Source of the DNA: Thiobacillus sp. 63-78
GTDB lineage: Bacteria; Pseudomonadota; Gammaproteobacteria; Burkholderiales; Thiobacillaceae
Length of the DNA stretch: 64,000 nt
Direction of reading: 5' to 3'
Assembly: GCA_001899765.1 (NCBI GenBank)
Contig: MKWM01000012.1
Coordinates: 1 to 64,000, forward strand
Shown: in pieces, positions 27,783 to 38,343 of the stretch
Position numbering within the stretch: the first letter of the stretch is position 1
How the letters are laid out: each line of letters starts with the position of its first letter
Notes under the pieces: model-generated
Databases searched by the model: none
What the model was told of the DNA's origin: nothing
What the model saw: only the letters and a program-made list of their open reading frames with translations
Made by a program: the position numbers and the translations under genes

Positions 27783-30137
27783 ATGACTACGCTCAATATC
27801 GAAATTGACGGATGTGCGCTGCAGGTCGAGAGCGGTGACACCATCATGGATGCCGCCAACCGGGCCGGCATCACGATTCCGCATTTCTGCTACCACAAGA
27901 AGTTGTCCATCGCCGCCAACTGCCGCATGTGCCTGGTTCAAGTGGAGAAAGCGCACAAGCCGCTGCCCGCTTGTGCCACGCCGGTGACCGACGGCATGAA
28001 GGTCTACACGCGTTCGGAATATGCGATCAATGCGCAGAAGGGCGTGATGGAGTTCCTGCTGATCAATCACCCGCTCGATTGCCCGATCTGCGATCAGGGT
28101 GGCGAATGCACCCTGCAGGATCTCGCCGTGGGCTATGGCGGCTCGTCGTCGCGCTATCAGGAAATCAAGCGCGTGGTCCGTGACAAGAACCTCGGCCCGT
28201 TGATCGCCACCGACATGACGCGCTGCATCCACTGCACCCGCTGTATACGTTTCGGCCAGGAAATCGGCGGGGTGATGGAACTCGGCATGGCCGGTCGCGG
28301 CGAACATGCCGAGGTGATGCCGTTCCTGGAAAGCCAGATGACGTCGGAGCTGTCGGGCAACGTCATCGATCTGTGCCCGGTCGGCGCCCTCACCAGCAAG
28401 CCGTTTCGCTACACTGCGCGCAACTGGGAATTGTCGAATCGCCCCTCGATCAGTCCGCATGACAGCCTTGGCTCGAACCTCGAAGTCCAGGTCAAGAACA
28501 ACAAGGTGATGCGCGTGCTGCCGCGCGAGAACGAAGATGTCAACGAATGCTGGCTGGCCGACCGCGACCGTTTTTCCTACGACGGCCTCGATACCGCCGA
28601 GCGTCTGACCCGGCCGATGATCAAGCAGAATGGCCAGTGGACTGAAACCACCTGGCAGACCGCACTTGAATTCGTCGCGGACAAGCTGAAGGCCATTCCC
28701 GCCGAGCAGATCGGCGCGCTGTCGACACCGTATCGTCCGGCGGAGGAGCTTTTTCTGCTGCAGAAACTGATGCGCGGCATGGGTTGCGGCAACGTCGATC
28801 ATCGTCTGCGGCAGTCGGATTTTTCGCTCGACGACAAGGCGCACGGCGGTTTCTGGCTGGGCATGCCGGTGACCTATATGTCGCGCCTCAACCGCATGCT
28901 GGTGGTGGGCTCCAATCTGCGCAAGGACCATCCACTGATGGCGCACCGCATCCGTGAGTCGGTTCGTTGGCATGGCCAGCTCAACATGATCAATGCGCAC
29001 GAGGACGAATTCCTCGGCAAGGTGCACGCCAAGCGCATTGTGGCGCCCTCCAGACTGGCCGTCACCCTGGCGGGCGTATGTCGGGCGCTGGCCGAGTTGA
29101 AAAATCTTCCCGTGCCGGATATCGCCGCGCACGGCGTGGCCGACGACATCGCGCGCAAGATGGCCGAGAGCATCTCCGGGGGAGAAACCCGTGCGGTATT
29201 CCTCGGCAACATGGCGCAGCATCATCCCGACTATTCGCAGATTCATGCGCTGGCGCAGGAGGTGGCACGACTGTCCGGCGCCAGTTTCGGCGTGCTGGGC
29301 GAAGCGGCCAATAGTGTGGGCGCCGTGGCGGTGGGCGCGATTCCGCGCTGCGGTGCGCTGGGCCAGCCTGGTATCAAGGGCCTGAATGCACTGCAGATGC
29401 TGGCCCGGCCGCTGCGTGCCTATCTGCTGTTGAGCGTGGAGGCCGAACTCGATACCCACGATCCCGTCGCCGCGATGGCAAGTCTCGACGCGGCGGAGTT
29501 CGTCGTGGTGATGTCGCCCTACAAGGGCAAGTCGCTCGACTACGCTGACGTGTTGCTGCCGATTGCTCCGTGGACTGAAACCTCGGGTACCTTCATCAAC
29601 ACCGAAGGACGCGTGCAGAGTTTCGGTGCCGTGGTGAAGCCGCTGGGCGAAACGCGCCCGGCCTGGAAAGTGCTGCGCGTGCTGGGCAACCTGCTGGGCC
29701 TGGCCGGATTCGACCACGACGATTCCAGAGAAGTGCTGTGCGACGCGCTGGGCGATACGCCGACCGGTTCGGTACAGGCTTTCCTTTCCAACGAAGTCAG
29801 CGACGTGAGCGTGGCTCCGCCGCCGACCGGGGACGGGCTGGAACGCGTCGCCGAGGTGCCGATCTATCAGACCGATGCCGTGGTGCGCCGTTCGCCCTCG
29901 CTGCAGATGACGCAGGATGCGGCCCTGCCGGTGGCACGCATGCACAGCCGCCTGATCGCCAGGCTGGGACTGCAGGAAAATGGCCGGGTCTCGGTACGCC
30001 AGACCGCCAGTGCGTTGACGCTGAAAGTCGAGCGTGACGATCTGTTGCCGGATACCTGTATCCGCGTGCCGAGCGGCCATCCGCTGACCTCCGGCCTGGG
30101 GCCGATGTTCGGTCCGATCACGGCGGAGCCGGTCTGA
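27783..30137 (+). CDS. nuoG: NADH-quinone oxidoreductase subunit G
   Basis: The 784-residue 75-kDa subunit. Cluster ligands in order: [2Fe-2S] in [17 protein letters not shown] with a later PACATPV; the His-Cys3 cluster in [18 protein letters not shown]; and [4Fe-4S] N4 in [10 protein letters not shown] with [14 protein letters not shown]. The remainder is a molybdopterin-oxidoreductase-like domain without an obvious cofactor site, as in other NuoG. The start at 27783 ([10 protein letters not shown]) is chosen over an upstream in-frame ATG at 27726, inside nuoF. The stop overlaps nuoH by one base. Confidence 0.97.
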   Translation: MTTLNIEIDGCALQVESGDTIMDAANRAGITIPHFCYHKKLSIAANCRMCLVQVEKAHKPLPACATPVTDGMKVYTRSEYAINAQKGVMEFLLINHPLDCPICDQGGECTLQDLAVGYGGSSSRYQEIKRVVRDKNLGPLIATDMTRCIHCTRCIRFGQEIGGVMELGMAGRGEHAEVMPFLESQMTSELSGNVIDLCPVGALTSKPFRYTARNWELSNRPSISPHDSLGSNLEVQVKNNKVMRVLPRENEDVNECWLADRDRFSYDGLDTAERLTRPMIKQNGQWTETTWQTALEFVADKLKAIPAEQIGALSTPYRPAEELFLLQKLMRGMGCGNVDHRLRQSDFSLDDKAHGGFWLGMPVTYMSRLNRMLVVGSNLRKDHPLMAHRIRESVRWHGQLNMINAHEDEFLGKVHAKRIVAPSRLAVTLAGVCRALAELKNLPVPDIAAHGVADDIARKMAESISGGETRAVFLGNMAQHHPDYSQIHALAQEVARLSGASFGVLGEAANSVGAVAVGAIPRCGALGQPGIKGLNALQMLARPLRAYLLLSVEAELDTHDPVAAMASLDAAEFVVVMSPYKGKSLDYADVLLPIAPWTETSGTFINTEGRVQSFGAVVKPLGETRPAWKVLRVLGNLLGLAGFDHDDSREVLCDALGDTPTGSVQAFLSNEVSDVSVAPPPTGDGLERVAEVPIYQTDAVVRRSPSLQMTQDAALPVARMHSRLIARLGLQENGRVSVRQTASALTLKVERDDLLPDTCIRVPSGHPLTSGLGPMFGPITAEPV

Positions 30138-31153
30138 TGGAGAGCGTGGGCATGGACTGGACAGCCATCCAGACCGTCGTCTGGACCCTGATCAAGATTC
30201 TTGCAGTGGTGGTGCCGCTGATGCTGGGCGTGGCGTATCTCACCTACGCCGAACGGAAAATCATCGGCTGGATGCAGGTTCGTATCGGCCCCAACCGCGT
30301 GGGCTTCCTGGGCTTGCTGCAGCCGATCGCCGATGCGGTGAAACTGCTGATGAAGGAAATCATCATTCCTTCCGGTGCCAGCCGGGGGCTGTTCATCCTT
30401 GGCCCGATTCTTGTCATCGCGCCTGCGCTGGCGGCATGGGCGGTGATTCCGTTTACCGATACGCTGGTTCTCGCCAACATCAACGCCGGTCTGCTGTACG
30501 TGATGGCGGTCACCTCGATGGGGGTCTACGGCGTCATCATCGCGGGCTGGGCGTCCAATTCAAAATATGCCTTCCTCGGCGCGATGCGATCGGCGGCGCA
30601 GATCATCTCGTACGAAATCGCCATGGGCTTCGCGCTGGTGGGCGTGCTGATGGCGGCGCAATCGCTCAATCTTGTCGACATCGTGCAGGGACAGTCGGGC
30701 GGGCTGCATCACTGGTATATCTGGCCGCTGTTCCCGTTGTTCGTGGTGTACCTGGTTTCAGGCGTGGCCGAAACCAATCGCTTGCCGTTCGACGTCGCCG
30801 AAGGCGAATCCGAAATCGTCGCGGGCTTCCACGTCGAGTATTCGGGCATGGCGTTCGCCGTGTTCTTCCTCGCCGAATACGCCAACATGATCCTGGTCTC
30901 GGCGCTCACCACGTTGATGTTCCTCGGCGGCTGGCTGTCGCCGGTGACGTTCCTGCCGGACGGCATCGTCTGGTGGCTGCTGAAGACCGGTTTTGTGCTG
31001 TTCCTGTTCCTGTGGTTCCGCGCCACCTTCCCGCGCTATCGCTACGACCAGATCATGCGCCTGGGCTGGAAAGTGTTCATTCCGATCACCATCGTCTGGA
31101 TTGTCGTCGTGGCCGGCATGATGCAGACGCCGTATGCCTATCTTTTCCACTGA
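30137..31153 (+). CDS. nuoH: NADH-quinone oxidoreductase subunit H
   Basis: The 338-residue membrane subunit linking the quinone site to the proton-pumping arm. It has about eight transmembrane helices with the conserved [40 protein letters not shown] and [14 protein letters not shown]. The start overlaps nuoG by one base; a second ATG is at 30152. Confidence 0.98.
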   Translation: MESVGMDWTAIQTVVWTLIKILAVVVPLMLGVAYLTYAERKIIGWMQVRIGPNRVGFLGLLQPIADAVKLLMKEIIIPSGASRGLFILGPILVIAPALAAWAVIPFTDTLVLANINAGLLYVMAVTSMGVYGVIIAGWASNSKYAFLGAMRSAAQIISYEIAMGFALVGVLMAAQSLNLVDIVQGQSGGLHHWYIWPLFPLFVVYLVSGVAETNRLPFDVAEGESEIVAGFHVEYSGMAFAVFFLAEYANMILVSALTTLMFLGGWLSPVTFLPDGIVWWLLKTGFVLFLFLWFRATFPRYRYDQIMRLGWKVFIPITIVWIVVVAGMMQTPYAYLFH

Positions 31154-31180
31154 GCGCGCCATGAAACGGCTATCCCTATC

Positions 31181-31669
31181 ATGAAACGAGTGGCCCAATT
31201 CTTCGGCAGCCTGCTTCTGATCGAGCTGCTGCGCGGCATGATGCTCACCGGCCGCAACATGTTCGCGCGCAAGATCACGGTGCAGTTTCCGGAAGAGAAG
31301 ACGCCGCAGTCGCCACGTTTTCGCGGCCTGCATGCATTGCGTCGTTATCCAAACGGCGAGGAACGCTGTATCGCCTGCAAATTGTGCGAGGCGGTATGTC
31401 CGGCGCTCGCCATCACCATCGAATCGGAAAAACGCGAAGACGGCACCCGCCGTACCACGCGTTACGACATCGATCTGACCAAGTGCATTTTCTGTGGTTT
31501 CTGCGAGGAATCCTGCCCGGTCGACTCCATCGTCGAGACCCGCATCCTCGAATACCACGGCGAGAAACGTGGCGACCTGTATTACACCAAGTCCATGCTG
31601 CTCGCGATAGGCGACCAGTATGAGGAGCAGATCGCCAAGGACCGGGCCGCGGATGCGCAGTATCGGTAG
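31181..31669 (+). CDS. nuoI: NADH-quinone oxidoreductase subunit I
   Basis: The 162-residue ferredoxin-like subunit with [4Fe-4S] clusters N6a and N6b, ligated by [16 protein letters not shown] and [16 protein letters not shown]. An ATG at 31161 opens an eight-codon frame (seven sense codons and a stop) whose TGA overlaps the nuoI ATG, and both starts read ATGAAACG. Translation may be coupled through this mini-frame. The gene ends just before an unusual inverted repeat. Confidence 0.98.
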   Translation: MKRVAQFFGSLLLIELLRGMMLTGRNMFARKITVQFPEEKTPQSPRFRGLHALRRYPNGEERCIACKLCEAVCPALAITIESEKREDGTRRTTRYDIDLTKCIFCGFCEESCPVDSIVETRILEYHGEKRGDLYYTKSMLLAIGDQYEEQIAKDRAADAQYR

Positions 31670-31680
31670 GGGCTCAGGAT

Positions 31681-31828
31681 CTAGGGGCTAGGATTTAGGG
31701 GTTAGGGGTGGTGCGCTGCGCGCGCCACTTGATTGAAAACAAACGAAACGGGAGGTAGGCAAACGGAAATCTGGTATCGGGCACTGGCGGTGGTCACCCA
31801 TCCCTAGCCCCTAACTCCTAGCCCCTAG
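31681..31828. repeat. Long inverted repeat in the nuoI-nuoJ gap
   Basis: The left arm (31681-31707) begins CTAGGGGCTAGG and the right arm (31802-31828) is its reverse complement with two mismatches in 27 positions. The arms are separated by about 94 nt. Each arm is itself built from CTAGGGG/TTAGGGG-like units of about eight to nine bases, and a further TAGGGG overlaps the nuoI stop. The element lies inside the operon transcript and could fold into a long hairpin. It may be a small dispersed repeat or MITE-like insertion; whether copies occur elsewhere cannot be seen in this window. Confidence 0.85.
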
Positions 31829-31838
31829 TCCCTCAAAC

Positions 31839-32480
31839 ATGACCTACACGACTGCGATTTTCTATTTCTTCGCTGCCATCCTGGTGTTTGCCGGGTTACG
31901 CGTGATCACCGCGCGCAACCCGGTCCACGCGGCGTTGTATCTCGTGCTGGCGTTCTTCACCGCGGCCGGGCTGTGGATACTGCTGGAAGCCGAGTTCCTC
32001 GCCATCACCCTGGTGCTGGTTTACGTGGGCGCGGTCATGGTGCTGTTCCTGTTCGTGGTGATGATGCTGGACATCAACCTGGAAAAAATGCGCGAGGGCT
32101 TCTGGGATTATCTGCCGCTGGCGGGCATTGTCGCCGTGCTGCTGGTGGTCGAGATGGTGCTGATCCTCGGCAGCCGCCACTTCGGACTCGAGGTGATGGG
32201 CGCACCCGCGCCGCACGCCGCCGATTACAGCAACACCAAGGAACTCGGACGGGTGCTGTATACCGATTATGTCTACGCCTTCGAACTCGCCGCGGTGATC
32301 CTGCTGGTGGCGATCGTGGCCGCCATCGCATTGACGCTGCGCCACCGCAAGGACAGCAAGTTCATCGATCCTGCCGTACAGGTGAAGGTCAAGCGTAACG
32401 ACCGTCTGCGCATCGTGAAAATGCAGGCAGAAAAAAGGCCAGGGGTCGAGGGGCAGGATTCCGGGGAGGCGGGTACATGA
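31839..32480 (+). CDS. nuoJ: NADH-quinone oxidoreductase subunit J
   Basis: The 213-residue membrane subunit with five transmembrane helices. The signature helix 3 region [20 protein letters not shown] is clear. The start ATG follows the right arm of the inverted repeat by only 10 nt, and no Shine-Dalgarno-like purine stretch is visible (TAGTCCCTCAAAC). The C-terminal tail after the last helix is hydrophilic. The stop overlaps nuoK by four bases. Confidence 0.96.
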   Translation: MTYTTAIFYFFAAILVFAGLRVITARNPVHAALYLVLAFFTAAGLWILLEAEFLAITLVLVYVGAVMVLFLFVVMMLDINLEKMREGFWDYLPLAGIVAVLLVVEMVLILGSRHFGLEVMGAPAPHAADYSNTKELGRVLYTDYVYAFELAAVILLVAIVAAIALTLRHRKDSKFIDPAVQVKVKRNDRLRIVKMQAEKRPGVEGQDSGEAGT

Positions 32481-32782
32481 TTTCCTTGTCGCATTATCTG
32501 GTGCTGGGCGGCATCCTGTTTGCGATTGCCGTGCTGGGTATTTTCCTCAATCGCAAGAACGTGATCATCCTCTTGATGGCGATCGAGCTGATGCTGCTGG
32601 CGGTGAACATGAACTTCGTCGCGTTTTCGCATTATCTCGGCGATATCCACGGCCAGATCTTCGTCTTTTTCATTCTCACCGTCGCCGCGGCGGAAGCGGC
32701 CATCGGCCTGGCGATCCTGGTGGTGCTCTTCCGCAGCCTGCACACCATCAACGTCGATGACCTCGACCAACTAAAAGGCTGA
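32477..32782 (+). CDS. nuoK: NADH-quinone oxidoreductase subunit K
   Basis: The 101-residue antiporter-like (MrpC-like) membrane subunit with three helices. [20 protein letters not shown] contains the conserved glutamate of the second helix. It overlaps nuoJ by four bases and nuoL by one. Confidence 0.98.
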   Translation: MISLSHYLVLGGILFAIAVLGIFLNRKNVIILLMAIELMLLAVNMNFVAFSHYLGDIHGQIFVFFILTVAAAEAAIGLAILVVLFRSLHTINVDDLDQLKG

Positions 32783-34779
32783 TGCCCGTGGACATGCGGA
32801 TGCTCTATCTCATCGTGCCGCTGGCGCCGTTGTTCGGCGCGATCGTCGCCGGCCTGTGCGGCCGCCTGATCGGCCGCACAGGCGCCCATGTCGTGACCAT
32901 TGCCGGCATGGTGGTGTCGTTCATCGCCTCGGTCCTGGTGTTCCAGGATGTGCTGGCCGGCCACACCTTTAACGGGACGGTCTACACCTGGCTGGCATTG
33001 GGCGATCTGCGCATCGAGATCGGTTTCCTGATCGATGCGCTGACGGCGATGATGATGCTGGTCGTCACCTTCGTCTCGCTGATGGTGCACATCTACACCA
33101 TCGGCTACATGCATGACGACCCGGGCTACCAGCGCTTCTTCAGCTACATTTCGCTGTTCACCTTCTCGATGCTGATGCTGGTGATGAGCAACAACTTCCT
33201 GCAGCTTTTCTTCGGCTGGGAAGCGGTGGGGCTGGTGTCGTATCTGCTGATCGGCTTCTGGTACACCCGGGAAACGGCCGTCTATGCCAGTCTCAAGGCC
33301 TTTCTGGTCAACCGCGTCGGCGACTTCGGATTCATTCTGGGGATCGGTCTGGTGCTGGCGCATTTCGGCACCCTCGATTACGCCACGGTGTTCGCCAAGG
33401 CGCCTACGCTCGCCAATGAGACCATCACCCTGTGGCCGGATTCGCCCTGGTCATTGATGACGGTCATCGGCATCCTGCTGTTCATCGGCGCGATGGGCAA
33501 GTCGGCGCAATTCCCGCTGCACGTCTGGCTGCCCGACTCGATGGAAGGCCCGACCCCGATTTCCGCCCTGATCCACGCCGCGACGATGGTGACCGCCGGC
33601 ATCTTCATGGTCGCGCGCATGTCGCCGCTGTATGAACTGTCCGACACGGTTCTCAGCCTCATCATGGTGATCGGCGCGATCACCGCGCTGTTCATGGGCC
33701 TCCTCGGCATGGTGCAGAACGACATCAAGCGCGTGATCGCCTATTCGACGCTGTCGCAACTCGGCTACATGACGGTGGCGCTCGGCGCGTCGGCCTATTC
33801 GGTCGCGGTGTTCCACCTGATGACGCATGCCTTCTTCAAGGCGCTGCTGTTCCTTGCCGCGGGTTCGGTCATCATCGCCATGCATCACAACCAGGATATC
33901 CGCTACATGGGCGGCCTGAGGAAATACATGCCGATCACCTGGATCACGACGCTGATCGGCTCGCTGGCGCTGATTGGTGCGCCTTTCCTGTCAGGCTTCT
34001 ATTCCAAGGAAAGCATCATCGAGGCGGCCAGGATGTCGCACCTGGCGGGTGCCGGCTTCGCCTATTTCGCCGTGCTGGCGGGCGTGTTCGTCACGGCCTT
34101 CTATTCCTTCCGCCTGTATTTTCTGGTGTTTCACGGCAAGGAGCGTTTCCATCAGGGACATGCCCATGGCAACGAAGCCGATCAACACCATCACCACAGC
34201 GGGGTGCCGCAGGAAACGCCATGGGTGGTGACCGCTCCCTTGCTCGCGCTGGCGCTGCCCTCGCTGGCAATTGGCTACATGACGATCGAACCGATGCTGT
34301 TCGGCGACTTCTTCGGTCACGCAATTTATGTGGCAGACCGTCATCCGGTGATGCACGAACTGAATCAGGAATTTCACGGCGCGATGGAAATGGGACTGCA
34401 TGCGCTAACGACGCTGCCATTCTGGCTGACCGCGGCGGGCGTGGGCCTGTCGGCGTTCTTCTACCTCAAGCGTCCGGATATTCCGGCAGCCCTCGCACAA
34501 CGTTTCAATTTCCTGTACCGGATGCTGTACAACAAATACTGGTTCGATGAGCTCTACAACTGGGCGTTCATCAAGGGCGCGCGCGTGCTCGGCAGCGCTC
34601 TGTGGCGCCGTGGCGACCAGAACATCATCGACGGTTTCTTCGTCAATGGATCGGCGCGTCTGGTCGAACGCTTCTCGCGCCTGCTCAAGGCTTTCCAGTC
34701 GGGCTACATCTACCACTATGCCTTCGCCATGCTGATCGGGGTGTTCGCCCTGGTGACCTGGTTCGCGCGCTTGAACTGA
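32782..34779 (+). CDS. nuoL: NADH-quinone oxidoreductase subunit L
   Basis: The 665-residue distal antiporter-like subunit with a long C-terminal lateral helix. Conserved elements include FFGWEAVGLVSYLLIGFW, MGKSAQFPLHVWLPDSMEGP and HLMTHAFFKALLFLAAGS. A histidine-rich loop (HQGHAHG and DQHHHHSG, about residues 456-475) lies between late helices. Its TGA is four nt before the nuoM ATG. Confidence 0.98.
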   Translation: MPVDMRMLYLIVPLAPLFGAIVAGLCGRLIGRTGAHVVTIAGMVVSFIASVLVFQDVLAGHTFNGTVYTWLALGDLRIEIGFLIDALTAMMMLVVTFVSLMVHIYTIGYMHDDPGYQRFFSYISLFTFSMLMLVMSNNFLQLFFGWEAVGLVSYLLIGFWYTRETAVYASLKAFLVNRVGDFGFILGIGLVLAHFGTLDYATVFAKAPTLANETITLWPDSPWSLMTVIGILLFIGAMGKSAQFPLHVWLPDSMEGPTPISALIHAATMVTAGIFMVARMSPLYELSDTVLSLIMVIGAITALFMGLLGMVQNDIKRVIAYSTLSQLGYMTVALGASAYSVAVFHLMTHAFFKALLFLAAGSVIIAMHHNQDIRYMGGLRKYMPITWITTLIGSLALIGAPFLSGFYSKESIIEAARMSHLAGAGFAYFAVLAGVFVTAFYSFRLYFLVFHGKERFHQGHAHGNEADQHHHHSGVPQETPWVVTAPLLALALPSLAIGYMTIEPMLFGDFFGHAIYVADRHPVMHELNQEFHGAMEMGLHALTTLPFWLTAAGVGLSAFFYLKRPDIPAALAQRFNFLYRMLYNKYWFDELYNWAFIKGARVLGSALWRRGDQNIIDGFFVNGSARLVERFSRLLKAFQSGYIYHYAFAMLIGVFALVTWFARLN

Positions 34780-34782
34780 TCC

Positions 34783-36264
34783 ATGCTGAACAACCTCCTT
34801 ACTCTCGTCATCTGGGTGCCCATACTGGCTGGAGCCGTCGTGCTTGCCACCGGGTCGGACCGCAACGCGGTGCTTGCCCGCTGGCTGGCGCTGGCCGGCG
34901 CACTGCTGGGGCTGATCGTGGCGATTCCGCTGGCCACCGGGTTCGACAGCACCACCTCGGCGATGCAGTTCGTCGAGAAGACGCCCTGGATACCGGCCTT
35001 CAACATTCACTATCACCTCGGGATCGACGGCATTTCGATGCCGCTGATCCTGCTGAACAGTTTCATTACCGTGCTGGTGATCATTGCCGGCTGGCAGGTG
35101 ATCCAGGACAGGGTGGCGCAGTACATGGCTGCCTTCCTCATCATGTCCGGCCTCATCAACGGCGTGTTCGCGGCGCTTGACGGCATCCTGTTCTACGTCT
35201 TCTTCGAGGCCATGCTGATCCCGCTCTATCTGATCATCGGCGTGTGGGGCGGGCCGAATCGTGTCTATGCCGCATTGAAATTCTTCCTCTACACCCTGCT
35301 CGGCTCGTTCCTGATGCTGGTGTCGATGATCTATCTTTATTTCCAGTCCGGCGGCAGCTTCGATATCCTGACCTGGCACGGCACCGTACTGGGTATGACC
35401 GCCCAGACGCTGATGTTTTTCGCGTTCCTGCTCGCGTTCGGCGTCAAGGTACCGATGTTGCCGGTGCACACCTGGTTGCCCGATGCGCACGTCGAAGCCC
35501 CGACCGGCGGGTCGGTGGTCCTGGCGGCGATCACGTTGAAAGTCGGCGCCTACGGCTTCCTGCGCTTCATTCTGCCGATCCTGCCGGATGCGAGCCATGA
35601 ACTCGCCTGGGTCGTCATCATGCTGTCGCTGATCGCCGTGGTGTACATCGGCCTGGTCGCGCTGGTGCAGGCCGACATGAAGAAACTCATTGCCTATTCG
35701 TCGGTCGCGCATATGGGTTTCGTCACCCTCGGCTTCTTCCTGTTCAATCCGCTGGGCGCGGAAGGCGGTCTGGTGCAGATGGTCTCGCACGGTTTTGTTT
35801 CCGCCGCGCTCTTCCTTTGTATCGGGGTCATGTACGACCGCCTGCATTCGCGCCAGATCAAGGACTACGGCGGCCTGGCCAGCAGGATGCCGGTATTTGC
35901 CGCGTTCTTCATGCTGTTCGCCATGGCCAACTCCGGGTTGCCGGCCACCAGCGGTTTCGTCGGAGAATTCATGGTCATCATGGCATCCAGCCAGGTCAAT
36001 TTCTGGTATGCCCTGGTGATTGCGACCACGCTGATCACCGGCGCGTCGTATACCCTGTGGATGTACAAGCGGGTGGTATTTGGCGCCATCACCAATCCGC
36101 ATGTCGAAGAAATGACCGACGTCAACGCACGTGAAATCCTCCTGCTTGGCGTGCTTGCCGTCCTGGTGCTCGGCATGGGGGTGTATCCCAAGCCGCTTAC
36201 CGACGTCATGCACGTATCGGTGGTCGACCTGTTGGCGCACGTCGCCCAAAGCAAACTGCCTTAA
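34783..36264 (+). CDS. nuoM: NADH-quinone oxidoreductase subunit M
   Basis: The 493-residue antiporter-like subunit. Recognised by YHLGIDGISMPLILL, the glutamate-bearing FFEAMLIPLYLIIGVWGG, and VPMLPVHTWLPDAHVEAP. About 14 transmembrane helices are expected from the hydrophobic pattern. It lies between nuoL and nuoN as in the standard order. Confidence 0.98.
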   Translation: MLNNLLTLVIWVPILAGAVVLATGSDRNAVLARWLALAGALLGLIVAIPLATGFDSTTSAMQFVEKTPWIPAFNIHYHLGIDGISMPLILLNSFITVLVIIAGWQVIQDRVAQYMAAFLIMSGLINGVFAALDGILFYVFFEAMLIPLYLIIGVWGGPNRVYAALKFFLYTLLGSFLMLVSMIYLYFQSGGSFDILTWHGTVLGMTAQTLMFFAFLLAFGVKVPMLPVHTWLPDAHVEAPTGGSVVLAAITLKVGAYGFLRFILPILPDASHELAWVVIMLSLIAVVYIGLVALVQADMKKLIAYSSVAHMGFVTLGFFLFNPLGAEGGLVQMVSHGFVSAALFLCIGVMYDRLHSRQIKDYGGLASRMPVFAAFFMLFAMANSGLPATSGFVGEFMVIMASSQVNFWYALVIATTLITGASYTLWMYKRVVFGAITNPHVEEMTDVNAREILLLGVLAVLVLGMGVYPKPLTDVMHVSVVDLLAHVAQSKLP

Positions 36265-36273
36265 GAGCCCCGG

Positions 36274-37719
36274 ATGAGCCAAGCCATCATGCAATTCGCG
36301 CCTGTTTTCCCCGAGATTTTCGTGTTGGCCATGGTGTCGCTGATCCTTGTGATCGACGCCGCGGTCGATGACAGCAAGCGCTACCTGGCCTATGTCCTGT
36401 CGCTCGCCACGCTGGCGGGAGCGGCTGTCCTCACCCTGCACGGTTTTTCCTCCATGCCGGCGTTGGCGCTGCACGGGCTGTTCATCGACGATCCGCTGTC
36501 CGATGTACTGAAGCTGTTTCTCTATCTGACAGTCGCGGTCGTGCTGGTGTATTCGCGCGACTATCTTCGCCTGCGCGGGCTCTACAAGGGCGAGTTCTTC
36601 GCGCTGACGCTTTTTGCGCTGCTGGGCATGATGGTGATGGTATCGGCCAGCCACTTCCTCACGCTGTACCTCGGCCTTGAGCTGCTGGCGCTCTCGCTGT
36701 ATGCGATGGTCGCCCTGCAGCGCGACTCCAGGGTGGCGACCGAGGCAGCGATGAAGTATTTCGTGCTGGGCGCGCTGGCGTCGGGCATGCTGCTCTATGG
36801 CATGTCGATGGTGTACGGCGTCACCGGCTCACTGGGGCTGGGCGACATGGCCATTGCGCTTCAGGATGGCACCGACCTGCACATTCCGCTGGTGTTCGGC
36901 ATCGTCTTCATCGTCGCCGGCCTCGCGTTCAAACTCGGCGTGGTACCGTTCCATATGTGGCTGCCGGACGTGTATGAAGGCGCGCCGTCGGCGATGACGC
37001 TGTTCATCGGTTCTGCCCCGAAGATCGCCGCATTTGCCTTTGTGGTGCGTATCCTGGGGCAAGGACTGGAATCGCAGATGGTCGATTGGCGCGACATGCT
37101 GGTGATCCTCTCCGTGCTGTCGATGGCGCTCGGAAACATTGCCGCCATTGCACAAACCAACCTGAAGCGCATGCTTGCCTATTCGACCATTGCGCACATG
37201 GGTTTCATGCTGCTGGGCATCCTCGCCGGCTCGCCGAATGGCTACGGCAGTGCGATGTTCTACGTGCTGGTGTATGTGCTGATGAGCCTGGGCGCATTCG
37301 GCATGATCCTGCTGTTGTCGCGGGCCGGATTCGAAGCCGACCGGCTGGACGATTTCAAGGGCCTGAACCGGCGCAGTCCGTGGCTGGCTTTCATGATGCT
37401 GCTGTTGATGTTCTCCTTGGCGGGCATTCCGCCTACCGTGGGCTTCTACGCCAAGCTGTCGGTGCTGCAGGCGGTGATCGGGATCGACTACGTCTGGCTG
37501 GCGGTGGCGGCCGTGATGTTCTCGCTGATCGGCGCGTTCTACTATCTGCGCATCGTCAAACTGATGTATTTCGATGCCCCGCACGACATGGCCCCGATCA
37601 TGGCGAGCCCCGATACGCGCGTCGTCATGTCGGTCAACGGGCTGGCCATCCTGGCGTTGGGGATTCTGCCGCAGCCGTTGATGGCGGTATGCGTCCACGC
37701 CATCCATGCGTCTTTTTGA
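36274..37719 (+). CDS. nuoN: NADH-quinone oxidoreductase subunit N
   Basis: The 481-residue third antiporter-like subunit. Key segments are [35 protein letters not shown] and [15 protein letters not shown]. It starts nine nt after nuoM and completes the 14-subunit set. Confidence 0.98.
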   Translation: MSQAIMQFAPVFPEIFVLAMVSLILVIDAAVDDSKRYLAYVLSLATLAGAAVLTLHGFSSMPALALHGLFIDDPLSDVLKLFLYLTVAVVLVYSRDYLRLRGLYKGEFFALTLFALLGMMVMVSASHFLTLYLGLELLALSLYAMVALQRDSRVATEAAMKYFVLGALASGMLLYGMSMVYGVTGSLGLGDMAIALQDGTDLHIPLVFGIVFIVAGLAFKLGVVPFHMWLPDVYEGAPSAMTLFIGSAPKIAAFAFVVRILGQGLESQMVDWRDMLVILSVLSMALGNIAAIAQTNLKRMLAYSTIAHMGFMLLGILAGSPNGYGSAMFYVLVYVLMSLGAFGMILLLSRAGFEADRLDDFKGLNRRSPWLAFMMLLLMFSLAGIPPTVGFYAKLSVLQAVIGIDYVWLAVAAVMFSLIGAFYYLRIVKLMYFDAPHDMAPIMASPDTRVVMSVNGLAILALGILPQPLMAVCVHAIHASF

Positions 37720-37788
37720 ATCGGCATGCCTGAACCAAACCGGGTGGCGCCAGTCTGCTCCGGTATTGCCTGACTTTTCGGATTCAAC

Positions 37789-38091
37789 GTGAATTTCTCC
37801 ACCACCCTGCTGCTGATTCTGGCCTTCCTGGCCGCCAATCTGCCTTTCCTCGTCGAACGCATCTTCTTCGTCCTGCGACCTGGCGCAGGCCGCAAAAAGT
37901 TCGCCTGGCGCTTGCTGGAACTGGTGATCCTGTTTTTTGTGGTGGGCGGCATTGCGCGGCTGCTGGAAGGCAAGCTTGGAGACATCCAGCACCAGAACTG
38001 GGAATTCTACGCAGTCAATGCGTCGCTGTTCGTGGTGTTCGCCTATCCGGGCTTTGTCTATCGTTATTTGTGGCGGCGGCGCGGCGCGTAA
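37789..38091 (+). CDS. DUF2818-type membrane protein downstream of nuoN
   Basis: A 100-residue protein with GTG start. Hydrophobic helices lie at about 5-25 and 40-62, with a third at 75-92 (VNASLFVVFAYPGFVYRYLW). The sequence LAANLPFLVERIFF fits the DUF2818 family, which in betaproteobacteria is commonly found right after nuoN. Its function is not established; a link to complex I assembly or stability is an inference from position. Its TAA overlaps the next ATG (TAATG). Confidence 0.85.
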   Translation: MNFSTTLLLILAFLAANLPFLVERIFFVLRPGAGRKKFAWRLLELVILFFVVGGIARLLEGKLGDIQHQNWEFYAVNASLFVVFAYPGFVYRYLWRRRGA

Positions 38092-38309
38092 TGGATCCCC
38101 TGGAATTCAGGCTGCGCGATGAGCACGTCGTGTTATGCGATCTGCTCAAGCTCGCCGGCATCGCCGACAGCAGCGGGCAGGGCAAGCACATGATCGCCCA
38201 CGGCGACGTCACGGTCGACGGTCGGCCAGAAAGCCGGAAAACAGCGAAGATCCGTGCGGGCCAGACGGTCCGCTGCCTGGGCCGGACAGTTCGGGTCGTG
38301 GCCGGCTGA
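38091..38309 (+). CDS. Small S4-domain RNA-binding protein (YbcJ-like)
   Basis: A 72-residue protein made almost entirely of one S4 domain: LCDLLKLAGIADSSGQGKHM, then GDVTVDGRPESRKTAKIRAG. S4 domains bind structured RNA, and stand-alone forms such as YbcJ are thought to act on ribosomes or RNA metabolism. The start ATG at 38091 overlaps the previous stop by one base, so it is probably the last gene of the nuo transcript. Confidence 0.88.
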   Translation: MDPLEFRLRDEHVVLCDLLKLAGIADSSGQGKHMIAHGDVTVDGRPESRKTAKIRAGQTVRCLGRTVRVVAG

Positions 38310-38343
38310 AGCGAAGCCCGGCGAGCCGGTCGTGCGCGACTCG

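Noticed and set aside
27711..30080. Minus-strand frame of 789 codons opposite nuoG
   Set aside because: Shadow of nuoG; no domain seen, and nuoG has all cluster ligands.
34405..36654. Minus-strand frame of 749 codons opposite nuoL-nuoM-nuoN
   Set aside because: Shadow rich in His, Gln, Asp and Arg, as expected for the reverse complement of membrane-protein genes.
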